Source: Bimuria novae-zelandiae CBS 107.79 (Eukaryota > Ascomycota > Dothideomycetes > Pleosporales > Didymosphaeriaceae). From it: DNA of 64,000 nucleotides. A program made the position numbers and the translations under genes. Below, in pieces: positions 22,301-33,600 of this stretch. Position 1 is the first letter of the stretch. Each line of letters begins with the position of its first letter. Under the pieces are notes generated by a model. It saw only the letters and a list, made by a program, of their open reading frames with translations, searched no databases and was not told where the DNA came from. The stretch lies in NCBI GenBank assembly GCA_010015655.1, contig ML976709.1, forward strand, positions 230,434 through 294,433, written 5' to 3'.

Positions 22301-23490
22301 GCATCGACCCACAACTCTTCTTGCAGTACTTTTCTGTCAAGTCAGAGTCGGTTCCACTTGCGGCTGCTGTGGCTGTAGGACGCGCCGGTGCCGGCAATGT
22401 TGGCAAATATTTGCCTGTCATTCTTTCTACGATGGGTCAACCGTCTAGCCCGCAATATCTTTTGCTTCACTCCATCAAGGAGATTCTGCAGCAGGACACC
22501 GAGTCGGAAATCTTGCCATTCTCATCACACCTATGGAACAACCTTGTGGCGGCTTCCCAAGCTGAAGACAACAAAGCCATCGGTTCGGAATGTATTGGTA
22601 GGCTGACGATCATCGAGCCCAAAACATTCCTACCTCAACTTAGGGTAAGTCTCTCTGGAAAATTTTGGTAACATTGTGCTAATTTTCTTCGACAGGCCTT
22701 TCTTGGTGACAAGAACGTCAGCGTTCGGGGCATGGTCATTTCCGCTTTGCGGTACACGCTTGCTGATACTGACGAAGCCTATGACGAGTACCTTCGACCC
22801 ATCGTTGTGCCTATGCTTATCCAGATGCTTTCTGAAACCGATCTTGAGAACCGTCGCCTGGCTCTCACCACGTTTATGTCCGCTCTGCGAAACAAGCCTG
22901 AGATCATCTTGCCAGCTCTCGATCAGCTCCTGCCGCTTCTCATGAACGAGACAGTCATCAAGCCCGAACTCGTACGCGAAGTCCAAATGGGACCATTCAA
23001 GCACAAGGTAGACGACGGTCTTGAGATTCGCAAGAGCGCGTACGAGACTTTGTACGCCTTGCTCGAGAGCGCGTTTACGAAGCTTTCACCTACGGATCTC
23101 GACGACTGCTATGATCGCGTCATTGCCGGTGTCACGGACGAGCATGATATTCGCATCATGTGCAACCTGATGCTGACCAAGTTGATGCATCTTTCGCCAG
23201 ACCGGACCCATAACCGCCTCGAAGTCATCTCGAATTCCTTCCGCGCTGTGCTTTCCATCAAGCCGAAGGACAACGCTGTCAAACAAGAGCTGGAGAAACT
23301 GCAAGAGGGTTGCAAGGGCGTGCTGAAGGTCTCGGTCCTGCTCAACAAGCAGATGGGTACTGAGAACGGAGTGCCCGGCCACGATGACGCGCAGCAGCGG
23401 GTGTGGGCCGGCTACTGGGATTGGGTCAACAAGGAACATACGGCTGCGCTCAAGAGTGCCGTTGAAGAGTTGAAGGACCGGGAACATTAG
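19373..23490 (+). CDS. CAND1: Cullin-associated NEDD8-dissociated protein (CAND1/TIP120)
   Basis: Three exons, 19373-20214, 20262-22644 and 22696-23490, with GT-AG introns of 47 and 51 bases; the spliced frame is 4020 bases, 1339 residues. The ATG sits in CCACCATGG. The protein is a HEAT-repeat solenoid as in all CAND1: VMQLLPKLDSGDPDYRFMAL at residues 16-35, VDSHGEVQNQAVKCLGPFV, then repeats throughout. An acidic insertion with EDDDDDEDDD lies at about 368-415, as in fungal and animal CAND1. The C-terminal TIP120 domain is encoded in exon 3, including REVQMGPFKHKVDDGLEIRK. CAND1 binds cullin-RBX1 lacking NEDD8 and exchanges substrate-receptor modules of SCF-type ubiquitin ligases in cytosol and nucleus. 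Length is slightly above the animal 1230 residues. No defect seen. Confidence 0.97.
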
Positions 23491-23679
23491 GAATGGAGTG
23501 TTCGAGCTACTCGGATGGTGCTTGCGTTTCGGCCGCGGCGACCGTGATGCGTACATGATATTGAGCGATGCATTGTCTTAACTTAGCTAGCATGAGCAGA
23601 ATTTGGCGGGTTGCATACATAGCTCGCTAAAACAAAAGCGAGTAATGATTAACAAATGGACTTACGCTGTTGCCGTGTG

Positions 23680-25793
23680 CCATCTCAATCCAAGTCCAGC
23701 ATGCCGTCTTCCAGTTGCCACAACGAGCTAAAACTGCTACCCGTGCCACCGTCCAGCATGACGATTTCGTCTCATGACAAGCTTCCAAACAAACATCGTG
23801 ATGGTCCCGAAGTGGTGAACATAACTCTGAGCTTGTCGTGACGCAACAGGGTAATGAATTCGGCCATGTGCGTTGATGTGCTGGCATCATCGAGCCACTG
23901 CAGGCCGTCAATAACGCAGTACACCTTCCCGGGAACGATATCCTGCACGTCATGGAACAGAGATTGGAAAGCTTGCCACGAGCGGAGCTTGCCATCCAGT
24001 TTATCAAAGCGGGCGCCGGAAAAGTCACGATCGCTTTGGAACTCCATCGACACCAGCTCGATCATCTGGCGCAGGAGACCGTATGCTAGCGCCAGCAGGG
24101 CTTGCACTTCTGGCGTGTTCTCATCGCGTAGCTCCTCTTTGCGGCGTAGCTCGCAGAAGTAAGAGATGACTGGGACTATGATGCGAATTCTACGAACTTG
24201 GCTGCGAGGAGAGAAATAGGGCTGGCGAAGTCGTCGCCGGAGAAATCGAGTGAGGAGATGCATAGGATAGGCGAGGTGGAGATGTCTTTTGTCCATTCGG
24301 CGAGGTGGGCGATGGCGTCTGGGAGGAGAGACAAGTCATGGAAGAAGGCGGGGTCGAGGTTGATGCGGTCGCGGTGGAAGAAGTCTTCGAGGCGGGTGGA
24401 GGAGAGGAGGAGGTGGTCTCGGGTTATAGTTGTGTCTAGATGAAACATTAGTTTCTATATAGACGCGATGGGACGGGACGGGGGTGTAAGACCCTCTCCA
24501 GCTAGACCTTCCATGAACGATTTACGCATTTTTGTGGAAGGGGCACCTTCGAGGGACAATGATGATTCTGTTGCGCATCAGCAACGACAACCCTTGGCTG
24601 GAAAAAGTCATACTGCTGTCCTTGGTCGCTTGAGCCACGTCAGTAAGCAGCTTAATTAAATTCCGGTACAACAAGGCGTTATTGCGTTCCTCGTATTGTT
24701 CTCTCCACTGCCTCTCAAACCGGTCAGAAAAGTGCTGGACATAAAACTTCGTCACGGCATTCTCCCTCAAGACACCCTCCAATCCTATGCGCAGATCCTT
24801 GCTCGTCTCCTCCAAGGTAAGACTTGTAACGCGCTGCTCTGCCATGGACATCTGGACGGCTTTGCGCTTGATGCGTTCAGATTTCCGGATGATGTTTTCG
24901 AGCTCAGGTTCGAATTCCTGCAGGAACTTCTCGTTCAGGGAGTCCAGGAGGCACCGGCGTCGCTTTTTAGTGTACCATGCTAACGTGTCGTTGAGAAAAA
25001 GGAAGATGTGCGCGTAAATGTCGGCGATGGCGCGTTGCATTTCTTCGGTTTTGAGGAGCTCCCAGTTCGGTTTCACAGTCGGCGACATGCTCGCTAATCA
25101 TGGAGAGAGCCTGTGGCAGCGCTTCGGCGATGGCTTCGTGGTTTGCACTCGCCTAGTCTGGTTAAAACTGCCCTTTAAATCTTCCTGACGTCGTAATTGT
25201 GGTCATATATACCTTTATAATTGTTGTGATAGTGCCGGCGAAAATGGAAACGTACTCATTACCCTTTGGAACAACCTCGAGCATGTTGCTATGCACATCA
25301 AGTGTTCGACACAGTCGATGAAAGTACATCATTGCCTTCCTCGTTTGTAGTCTTTCCTTTTGGCTTGCCATGCTTTTTCGATATCTGCAACCATGCTGAA
25401 TACTCCGTCTATCGTGGGCTCATATTTCTTCACTTCAGTAAGATCTTCTTTGGGGTTCTGTTTCTGGAACTGCAGCCATTGCAGCCGAAGTTTCTCTGCC
25501 TCCATGACGAGCACTTTCGTAATTGGATTACTGAAATCGGTCAGTGCTATTCGTTGTCTTTTATTTTTTTTGCTCAGATAATACTTTTCCGTATCTGATG
25601 ATTCCCATGGCTCGTAGAACCTGCGCCATGGCTCGAGGATGTTCTCAGGAGATAGTTCTTGGCCGGTCAGCACGCGACTGAGCGAACGCGCATTGCTGCC
25701 CGGCGTGAAGCGGTCCTGGGCCTGGAAACTGTAGACTCGTACTATCTTTCTCGGATCATCCTTCTCCTGCTCCATGGTCAACATCGGTGTCAT
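23680..25793 (-). pseudogene. Decayed STAND/NLR-like gene with N-terminal DUF7708 domain
   Basis: Start ATG at 25793 (MTPMLTMEQEKDD). The N-terminal half is the DUF7708 domain of fungal NLR-like proteins: LEPWRRFYEPWES, FHRLCRTLDVHSNMLEVVP, GNEYVSIFAGTITTIIK, and LTLEETSKDLRIGLEG. A GT-AG intron of 60 bases lies at 25153-25212. A central ATPase-like part follows: VPVISYFCELRRKEELRD, then KVYCVIDGLQWLDD as the Walker-B-like strand and VMFTTSG. Breaks: a frame change near 25333-25340 (after KRGR), a second near 25058-25066 (after ADCETEL), a third near 24175-24190 (after FVEFAS), and a TGA at 23772-23774 after which the same frame continues as DEIVMLDGGTGSSFSSLW. The gene lies at the very border of the AT-rich block. 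Such proteins act in self/non-self recognition; this copy cannot be functional. Confidence 0.8.
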
Positions 25794-25799
25794 GGTATG

Positions 25800-27334
25800 T
25801 TCACAACATCGACGACGCTCGAAGCCCTACAACTCGATTAATGAGCGCATTTGCCACTCCAGGCTGAAGTTCGCGGATTATGAGAGTCTCGTTTTTAGTG
25901 AGGAATAGCGCCAGCGCGCGCATTCTTGGCTCACCATCAAATATCGCCCTCACGTACAAATCCTTATACAAAAGCGATTTCTTCGGATTTTTGAATATAT
26001 AGACGATAGATGATTACTAATTACCTATCAAGGCGATTTTAAAGCCTTGAATTTAGTATTACGGATAGGTTTTAGCCTTTATTATTATAAAAACAGTTAT
26101 CTCCGCTATGCTTAATTATTTGCTAAATTAGGCTAGTAAATAAGTAGGGATTAGGTTAGGGTTAGTGCAGATCCGCACAGACGTGTGTTAGGTTAGGTCT
26201 TACCTAATTACAATCTTTAATCTTAAATAACTTTTTTAATTTAAAAGATCTTACAATACAAATTAAATATAAGCTATAACTATATAAAAAGAATAGTATT
26301 ATAATAGGGTAAGCGCCCTGCTTACTAAGTCAATACTATGTGACTTCCCCACTTGCACTAAAAGGTATGCACAAGAATACTAAAGCTGGTGTATTCTTGT
26401 ATAGTATAATGTATATAAGTAATGTTAGAACTAGTATTTGATTCTAGCTTCTATAAGCGAGCCGCCACGTATCCCTTTTCATACCACGTGCTATCGTTAC
26501 AAAATAATATATAACTTTAATAAGACTAGATTTATAATAAGGATTATTACTACGTTAAAAGTTATTATTAACTCTAACACAATTAGTTAAGTAACTATTA
26601 TTTAGCTAGGTAATTACTAATTGTCATATTCGAGCACTATTTGGGCTCACTAAGATAGGGTTCTGAGAAAATAAGATAAAATAATAATTGTGTTTAGTGT
26701 GTCCGTTAACGCGCAGACTTAAAGTCTATTTTAGAGAATAGGGACTAATTACGTGCCTTTATTTAGTAATAAGGCACTAATCTAATATAACCCCACAGAT
26801 TAGGCTTATTCTTAAGCTAGACCTATTATAGCCATTCTTTATTCTAAGGTAATATCTTCTATTCTTTATTTTAGCTTATTAATTTATGCCTTCTTTCTAT
26901 TAACATCCCCTACTGTATCTATAAGTCTTAGTTAATTAAAAAACCTTCCCTAATTATTGATTAAAAAGGCCTTTATAAGCCTATTAGCTATTATTTTACT
27001 TAATTAAATATAAGTAATTTTAATCCTTCCTTGCGCTACCTCTTAATATAACTAATAATTATAAATATATATATAGCGGGGTATAGTATTAAGCTTTATA
27101 GTTTTTATAGTAATAAGTTATATTATTTATAGGTTATTGTATTTAATAGCAATTATTTAATCCGCGAGCTTAACCTAGAGCTTATTAAGTAAGCGTAATA
27201 TAAATAGTACCTCCTCAGCTACCTGTAATAGGGCTAGTAGCTTAGCTTTAGTAATAAATATAGTAATAGTATCTTGCTTGCTTACTTTTTATAGAATTAG
27301 CCTACTGAATAGTTTAATGATATATTCTTAGGAA
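25800..27334. other. Transition into AT-rich, RIP-affected DNA without a recognisable gene
   Basis: GC content falls sharply after about 25960. No open frame or protein motif was recognised. It contains a perfect short inverted repeat (26371-26400), a GC-richer patch at about 26310-26510, and a short TTAGG-like run near 26150. Confidence 0.5.
26371..26400. repeat. Perfect 10-bp inverted repeat (hairpin)
   Basis: ACAAGAATAC at 26371-26380 is repeated as its exact reverse complement GTATTCTTGT at 26391-26400, leaving a 10-base loop TAAAGCTGGT. It lies in a GC-richer patch inside AT-rich DNA. No T-run follows, so a terminator is unlikely; it may be part of a small transposon remnant. Confidence 0.5.
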
Positions 27335-27579
27335 TGTGAGGATGAGCTCGGGCTCCTGCATTAAGTGAGTAGATGAGGTAGATTGGCTCTATTTCAGCTA
27401 CACTAAGATGAGGAGACTATAGGTACATAGGCTCGCCGCGCTTTTGTGCGCTCGTTGGAGCGGAACAACTATCCATCTAAGGTAACTACGCCAGGTGTGC
27501 AAGCAGTCGCACTAGGGCGTAAGGTAGTTACGCCTCGTATGCAAGGTCATGCGACCTGTCGGCATGCCAGGCCGTCACA
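27335..27579 (-). repeat. Solo LTR of the gypsy copy A family, inverted (245 bp)
   Basis: Read on the minus strand it runs from TGTGACGGCCTGGCATGC to CATCCTCACA and matches the LTR at 3210-3478 along most of its length. The flanks are AGGAA (27330-27334) and AGGAG (27580-27584), a 5-base target duplication with a single G/A difference of the RIP type. No pol sequence of this family is attached, so it is a solo LTR left after recombination between two LTRs. It preserves TG and CA ends that the left-block copy has partly lost. Confidence 0.75.
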
Positions 27580-27599
27580 AGGAGCTTTTTTAATCGAGT

Positions 27600-28076
27600 C
27601 TATTATCTATACATGAAGTATTACTTACTACCTTAAAATTATTTTCTTCGCCTAGTTATAATGCCCTTGTATACATTTCTTAGCGGTAAAGTAAGGCTTA
27701 ATTAGTAGTATCTTAATATTATTTACTAAGATTAGTAAGAAATCGTGCTAATTAAAAGGACGTAAAGGTAGTGTCTAGCCTAATAATTACTATAGTAAAT
27801 AGGATTAATCTAACCTTACGTTAGTATTTATTAATTTTAAATAGACTAGCGAAGCCTAATCGTAGACTAAGTTTAATACTACTTATTAAAGTATTATATT
27901 TAAGGCTTTAGTTTTTAACTAGCCTACCAACTTATTAATATAAGATATTTATAAAAGCTAGATTTGTTATTTTAGGTAGTTTCTCATAATTTTAATTCTT
28001 AAAAACTATTATAGATTTTTTCTCTAGCAATGATATACTTCTTTCATAACTATTTAATAATTAGTATAGTCTATAA
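27600..28076 (-). pseudogene. Ty1/copia pol, C-terminal portion of a split element
   Basis: On the minus strand, starting at 28076, a degenerate frame reads FLRIKIMRNYL, then a segment resembling IWL-Q-SYI and NKLVG, then KTKALNIIL, with stops at presumed Trp/Gln codons. This matches the part of copia reverse transcriptase just after the YVDD box (WFLGIRI-RDR---IWLSQ-SYI). The matching upstream part of the RT, ending in FYADNIII, is at about 35880 on the same strand. The element was therefore split by the gypsy insertion at 28077-35858. Confidence 0.6.
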
Positions 28077-28239
28077 TGTAAGGGGCTTGGTGCTCAAGAA
28101 GCCAAAGGTGCTAAAAGAATACTTATAAATTTTATAAAAAGTCTAAAGTTAAGCTTCGAGCGTTAAACTTATATATTTAAGGTTTATATAATTAAGGATT
28201 AAAAATCTAAGGTAATAATTAGGCGTAACCTATTATATA
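28077..28239 (-). repeat. 3' LTR of the minus-strand gypsy element (163 bp)
   Basis: Direct repeat of 35696-35858. Shared landmarks in order are GGTG, AAAGAATA, AAAGTTAAGCTT and ATTATATA at the right end. Differences are almost all C/T or G/A, as produced by RIP. On the minus strand the purine run that primes plus-strand synthesis directly abuts this repeat at 28240-28250. Confidence 0.75.
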
Positions 28240-28591
28240 CCTCTCTTTTATTAATTAGGGGTAAAGAAAAATCTCTACGTCTTAACCTACTATATAGCTT
28301 TATAATTATTTTATTATTTACTTATAATCCTTTTACTATTATAAACCTCTTACTAGTTCTATTCTCGCATGTCTAATTTTATATTTTTACTATAAGTAGT
28401 TGCTATAGTAGTGTGTTCGCGCTAGTGCGTTTACTTATTATTATATATATAAAATTACTTCTTGTCCAGCTTTAAATCTTATTCTTTTAAACTTTTTCTT
28501 TTCTTATTTTAACTTTGTGTACTATAACGTCTCTCTTTTAGCCTAGTTTTTTCTAACTTTACAATTTAATTCCTCTCCTTATTCTATTAAG

Positions 28592-30500
28592 ATGGTTAGA
28601 CCTTTACGTAATACTTATATAGTAAAGACTCTTAAGCGTTAGAGACTTGCTATTAATTTTAATAATAAAATAAAAGAAATACTATCCTTATTATATTTAC
28701 TTAAGTACTAACTTAAAAAAAAACTAAGCTTTTTAAAAATAAAACTATTATTTCTAACGCTAGCATAATCCTCTTTAGCTAGCTTATTAAGAAGTTTAGT
28801 CCTTTTAAAGATTGCGAAATAAGTTCTAAATTTTTTTTTCTTTTTTAACTTTTTTCTACTTTCTAACTTACTTTCTTACTCTTCTAACCTCTTTTTTAGT
28901 TCTTTATTAGCCTGGGTGTGCGTACTTACTAACATAATAAGCTTAGCTTTTAAGGCCTAATCTTACTACGCGCGATAATTAAGCGCTAGTATATTAATTA
29001 TATTACTTATAAACATGTCTATTAGCAGGAACTAGTAGGCAAGATAGTGTCCTGCAAGGAGTGCTATACCTATAAGCTTATTAGCTACACTTGATAAGTA
29101 TGCTTCAGTCTAACTTATTCTAGATAACTGTTAAGCCCTTCGGGGTAGCTAGTCCCAAAGGGGTGAGGGTTGGTTCTCGGGCAAGAGTACTATAAGGTAA
29201 GAAGGGGTATTAATAGCTTACGCATATTAATAGGGCGTTAGTATTAAAAGTATATATAGTATAATTAAATTAATAAGAGCCTAAGTCAAATCTAAACGAT
29301 AGATTAGTAAATAAGTTAAACACGATAATAGAAGTCCATTATCGCGTTCCTATATACAAGTCCTGGACTGCTCGCTGGCGAGCGCTCTCTGGAGAGCAGT
29401 CACATGACTCCGTAAGCGCTGACAACGTAGTAAGCGAAGACAAGGATGTCTCCACGTATACGCGCTGTGACTAAGTACAAAATGGTTCGCTGTCGCTATG
29501 TTGGATCGTGGATCCTAACAATAACTTTAGGGTGTGCTCTACTAACTTTTTCCCCTACCTAGATTTAGCCTACCCGTAATAAAGTTAGCTACGAAGAGTT
29601 TACTAATATTATAGTTATTTGTATAAGCTACTTTATAAATAAGGGTTTAAAGAGTAGCTAAAAGTAAAAGGCTTTTTTTACTAATCTTAACGCGTGCTAC
29701 TCTGCATATAAGGTTACTATTATTAATTACTATACCTCCTTTAAAAGTAAGACTACCTACTACTACTTTCAGCCCTATTACTTTTTTTTTAAACTATTTA
29801 GCTCGTAGAACACATTACTATTATAGTTAAAAAGACTTTTAACCTTTTTTAAGTTTATACTACTAACTTTTAAGTATTTTATTAAAAGTGTAAGAACCCT
29901 TCTATAAGTTTCTTTTAAATACTAAATCTATCCTTTAAGGCTAATATTATGTAGCTCTCTAGTAATTTTATAGTAGTAGAGAAGGGTATTATAATAGATA
30001 GTCTTTAAATAATAAATAACATTCTCGCGGAAGCTAATATACTTACTTAAGCCTGTTAGGGCTTACGCTAGTAGCTTTAGGCTATTATAATTAAGAAGTG
30101 TTTAAGTAAAGAGAATAATAGCTTCTTTAACCTTAGTAGTGTATTAGATAGCGGAGAAAAAGACCTAGACGTTATTAAGAAGGGTTTTACTATTTTTTTA
30201 GTAGCTAAAGATACCCCTTTTACCTAGTTCCTTTCTCCTTATCTTTAGTTTGCTTCTGAAGCTCCCTTCTTTTATAAGGGTTATCTCTTACTATTATAAG
30301 AACTATTTAGTTCCTTTATTATCTTTAGTAGTTTTAAAGATTTTTTAAATTATAGTTCTAAAATTCCTTCTTAACTTCCTTCTCTAAGTAGATAAGATTA
30401 CTTATACCTCCTTTTAGCCTAATTCTTAGTTTTGCCTAATACTTAAGTTTATCCCTTAATAATATTATTTCTATCCTTATCTTAGATATTTTTATCTTGC
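28592..30500 (+). pseudogene. Unrecognised decayed plus-strand reading frame inside the gypsy element
   Basis: An ATG at 28592 after a pyrimidine-rich leader opens a frame beginning MVRPLRNTYIVKTLKR whose interruptions are chiefly TAG/TAA, as if Gln or Trp codons had been hit by RIP. It includes INYITYKHVYQQE-like and CKECYTYKLI segments (the Gln residues are inferred from TAA/TAG). The solo LTR at 29129-29520 splits it; after the 5-base duplication a similar low-stop frame continues (for example KVSYEEFTNIIVICISYFIN). It lies between the gypsy chromodomain and the 3' LTR and reads against the element. I recognise no family. AT-rich DNA often yields Lys/Leu/Phe/Tyr-rich frames by chance, so this may not be a former gene. 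Confidence 0.3.
29129..29520. repeat. Solo LTR with perfect 5-bp target duplication (392 bp)
   Basis: The segment starts TGTTAAGCCC and ends ATCCTAACA, so the termini TGTTA and TAACA are inverted repeats with TG/CA ends. It is flanked on both sides by ATAAC (29124-29128 and 29521-29525). No internal retrotransposon sequence accompanies it. Its GC content is well above that of the surroundings. It does not match the gypsy LTRs in this window; its family could be copia or gypsy. Confidence 0.85.
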
Positions 30501-30679
30501 TAGGTTTTTTAGCTTAGAAAGGTAGGTATTGTAGAGCCTTCTTTAGACCCTAATAGAAGCTAATTTAAGGGATATTAGAGTAAATTCTTGTTAAGAGTTT
30601 TTTATTATAATTTTAATATAGCTTAGTAGACTTCTTCTAATAGTCTAACGTAGTAACTTAGTTAAGGTTCTTATAAGAT

Positions 30680-33600
30680 TCTTAAGTTCTTTAAGAGTAG
30701 TTTTTTTTTACTATACTAGATATTCTACTTTATTAACTTTATAAGACTAACGTTCTTTATATATATTAACTATACTATACTTTTTCTCTCTTTCTTTTAT
30801 AATATTTACTTTAGGCTAAGCGTTATTAGTAATTTAGCTAGGGAGAGGGTTTAATAAAGCTAACTTTAGTCTATTTACGTAGAATTCTAGATGCATGTTT
30901 GGCGGGATATCTGGTTCTACTATATAAAAGTTTATTACCTTCTTTATAGTAAACTCTTTTTACTTCTAGTTGAGCTTACTGCTTAAATACTAGTTTTAAA
31001 AGTAGTTTTTATACTTTAGCTATACCTTATCTTTTTCATTTAAGATTAGAGTATGTTTATGTTAACATTTTACTAGGTGTTTTCATTTATATTAGGCTAT
31101 TATTATTATTTTCTAGGCAAAGTTAAAAACCATTTTAAACTTTTTTACTATTACCTTTATAGACTTTTTGCGTTAGTTCTAAGCTCTAAGGCTAGTTTCC
31201 GTGTCCCAAAGTTCTTAACTAGTTTAATATTCTAGCTATAGGAAAAAAAACTAACTCTTATTAATATAGCTTCTCGCCATTTAATAGCTATCTAAGCTAT
31301 AAGAAGCTACTTTATCTAGTAATCTTATTACTAGTTATAATATGCCTAGAAGTAGGTTTTAAGGATAGGGTTTATTTATTCTATTTACCCGTCCGTCTCT
31401 AGGTGCTTTACTATAGACAGTCTTCGGTTAATACCCGCTTATTTATAAAGTGTAGTTTAAAATTTGCTCACGAACTGTCTCCCGTGGTCTAATATAATAG
31501 AGAAGGGACAAAAGTAGTCCGCTACCTAGTATTAAAAAAACGCTATTATAAGTATAGGTATATTAAAGTTTAAGAGACTAATAAACTTAGGATTCTTACT
31601 AAGTTTATTTATAATTATTATAATATTTATGCAGTTATTGCTGTTAGGTAAAGTACTAATAAAGTCTATTATAATATTCTACTATCCTTATTTAGATAAT
31701 AATGCGGACTTTAGCAGACCCTATTTCACTTTTCTCTATAATTTAGTTTTTTTTATAAATATTATAGTTCTTAATATGCTACCTTACTTAGTTAGATATC
31801 CCTAGAAGAAGTAGTCTTAAGTATGAATCTTACAAGTATTTTTTTATCTTAAGTATTCTAAAGCTAATAACTATACGCGACCGCTATTAACTTTATTTAT
31901 AAAAGTTTTAATTTTAGTACGTATTATCTTAACCTATAGTATAGGCATACTATATTCTAAGATACTAATAAATAACTTCTACCTAAGTTTGAACTTCCGA
32001 AGCCTATTCTTAACACAGACCTTTATTTTGCTATACACGCTATCTTTATCGTATTCTACCTCTTACTATATAGTATTAAAGTCTAGTTTATATTGTTTAA
32101 CAGGGTTATCACCTCCTTAGAGGGTTAATATAGGTAGTTTAGGACATTTTAGGTAAGCAAGCACTCGGTCTTTATTTATTTTAGTATAATTAGGTTCTTT
32201 TATAGTAGTAGGTATTTAGAGGATAAAAGACTTTAGGCTATTTTTCTTAGTAGTCTTTTAAAGAAGCATAAAGTGCTTTAACTTTAATTTATTATCTTTA
32301 CTATTTTTTAGTAGGTTTTAGTCCTTCTAAAAGAGGGCGTTTACCCTAGAGTTTTCTAACCCTAGTTTATATATAAATATTATATTAATATAGCTAAGTA
32401 TATCTACCTACTAAAACTGTCGTTTATCTAATCTTTATTAATTAGCGAAATACGTACAGTTCTTATAATTAGTATAAACCGTAAGGTGCTTCACCGCTTA
32501 ACATATAGTCTTATTTATTTACGTATTTAATAACTATAAGTATTTCTTTATTATAGATAGCGTAGTTACATTCTGCTAGACTATTCTTTGCTTAAAGGTA
32601 AGCCACTAGACGCAGAATCTTATTATTATTATACTAAAAAAAGTATCCCCTAATTAACTAGCTAACGGCGTTTACTTCTAGTACTAATTCTTATTTAGGA
32701 TTAAAGTAGGCTAGTGTAGGGTCTATATAAAACGCTGTCTTTATAAAGTTAAATACGTAATATTACTTTTATCTCTAAATAAATTCTGCTCCTTTACTAG
32801 TAAGCTTTATAAGGGGGCTTACTATACTAGAGAAGTCTTATATAAATCTTTAATAAAAGTTTATAAAGCCTATACAGCTTTAGACTTTCTTTACTAAAAT
32901 TAGTAGCTTTTATATTTAAATATTAAAAAATCTAAGTTCTAAATTGTAATATATACTTTCTCTTTATGGTCTTTTAAGCTGCTACGAAAGAAGATAAACG
33001 TTATCTATATACGCTAAGTAATAGTTATTAAGGTACTTCTTTGGTACCTAATTAATATACTACTAAAATATACTTAGCGCGTTAGCTAGGCTAAAAGAAA
33101 CTACTAGCTACTTATAAAGACTAAATTAAATTCTAAACACTATTTTTTATTTCTTGCCTTTTACTATCTAAAGCTTATAAAAGGCTTAAATTATATTAAG
33201 TTTACTAAACTATTTAGCCATCGCGAGGAGCTGAAAGGTCTTACTAATTAATAGTAAAAAGTACTAGTGCTTTTTTAAGATAGTATTTATATAAAACTAT
33301 AGTCCTTTACTAGATTTCTTAGTAAATAATACTAGGGCGGCGACGCTAGATTTACTTACTTAAATAAAGCTTTTATCTAAGTATTTAGTAAGCTCTTTCT
33401 AAAGAACGAGCAACTCTTTACGAAATATATTATATAGAGGGCTATAGGGAATCGTTAAGGTCCTAGTATCTATTTCTATAGGAGGGATAGAAAGATTTAA
33501 TCTAGGTCTATAGTGCAAGGGGAGCGTTTAAGCTTTTTCCTTATAAAAGATACGCTATAAGTTTTTAAAAGCTCTAGATAGTAGCTTTCCTGGGTTTACC

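Noticed and set aside
26148..26172. TTAGGTTAGGGTTAG-like run resembling fungal telomere repeats
   Set aside because: Only one to two imperfect units occur and they lie inside AT-rich DNA, so chance or ordinary decay explains them; not reported as an interstitial telomere.
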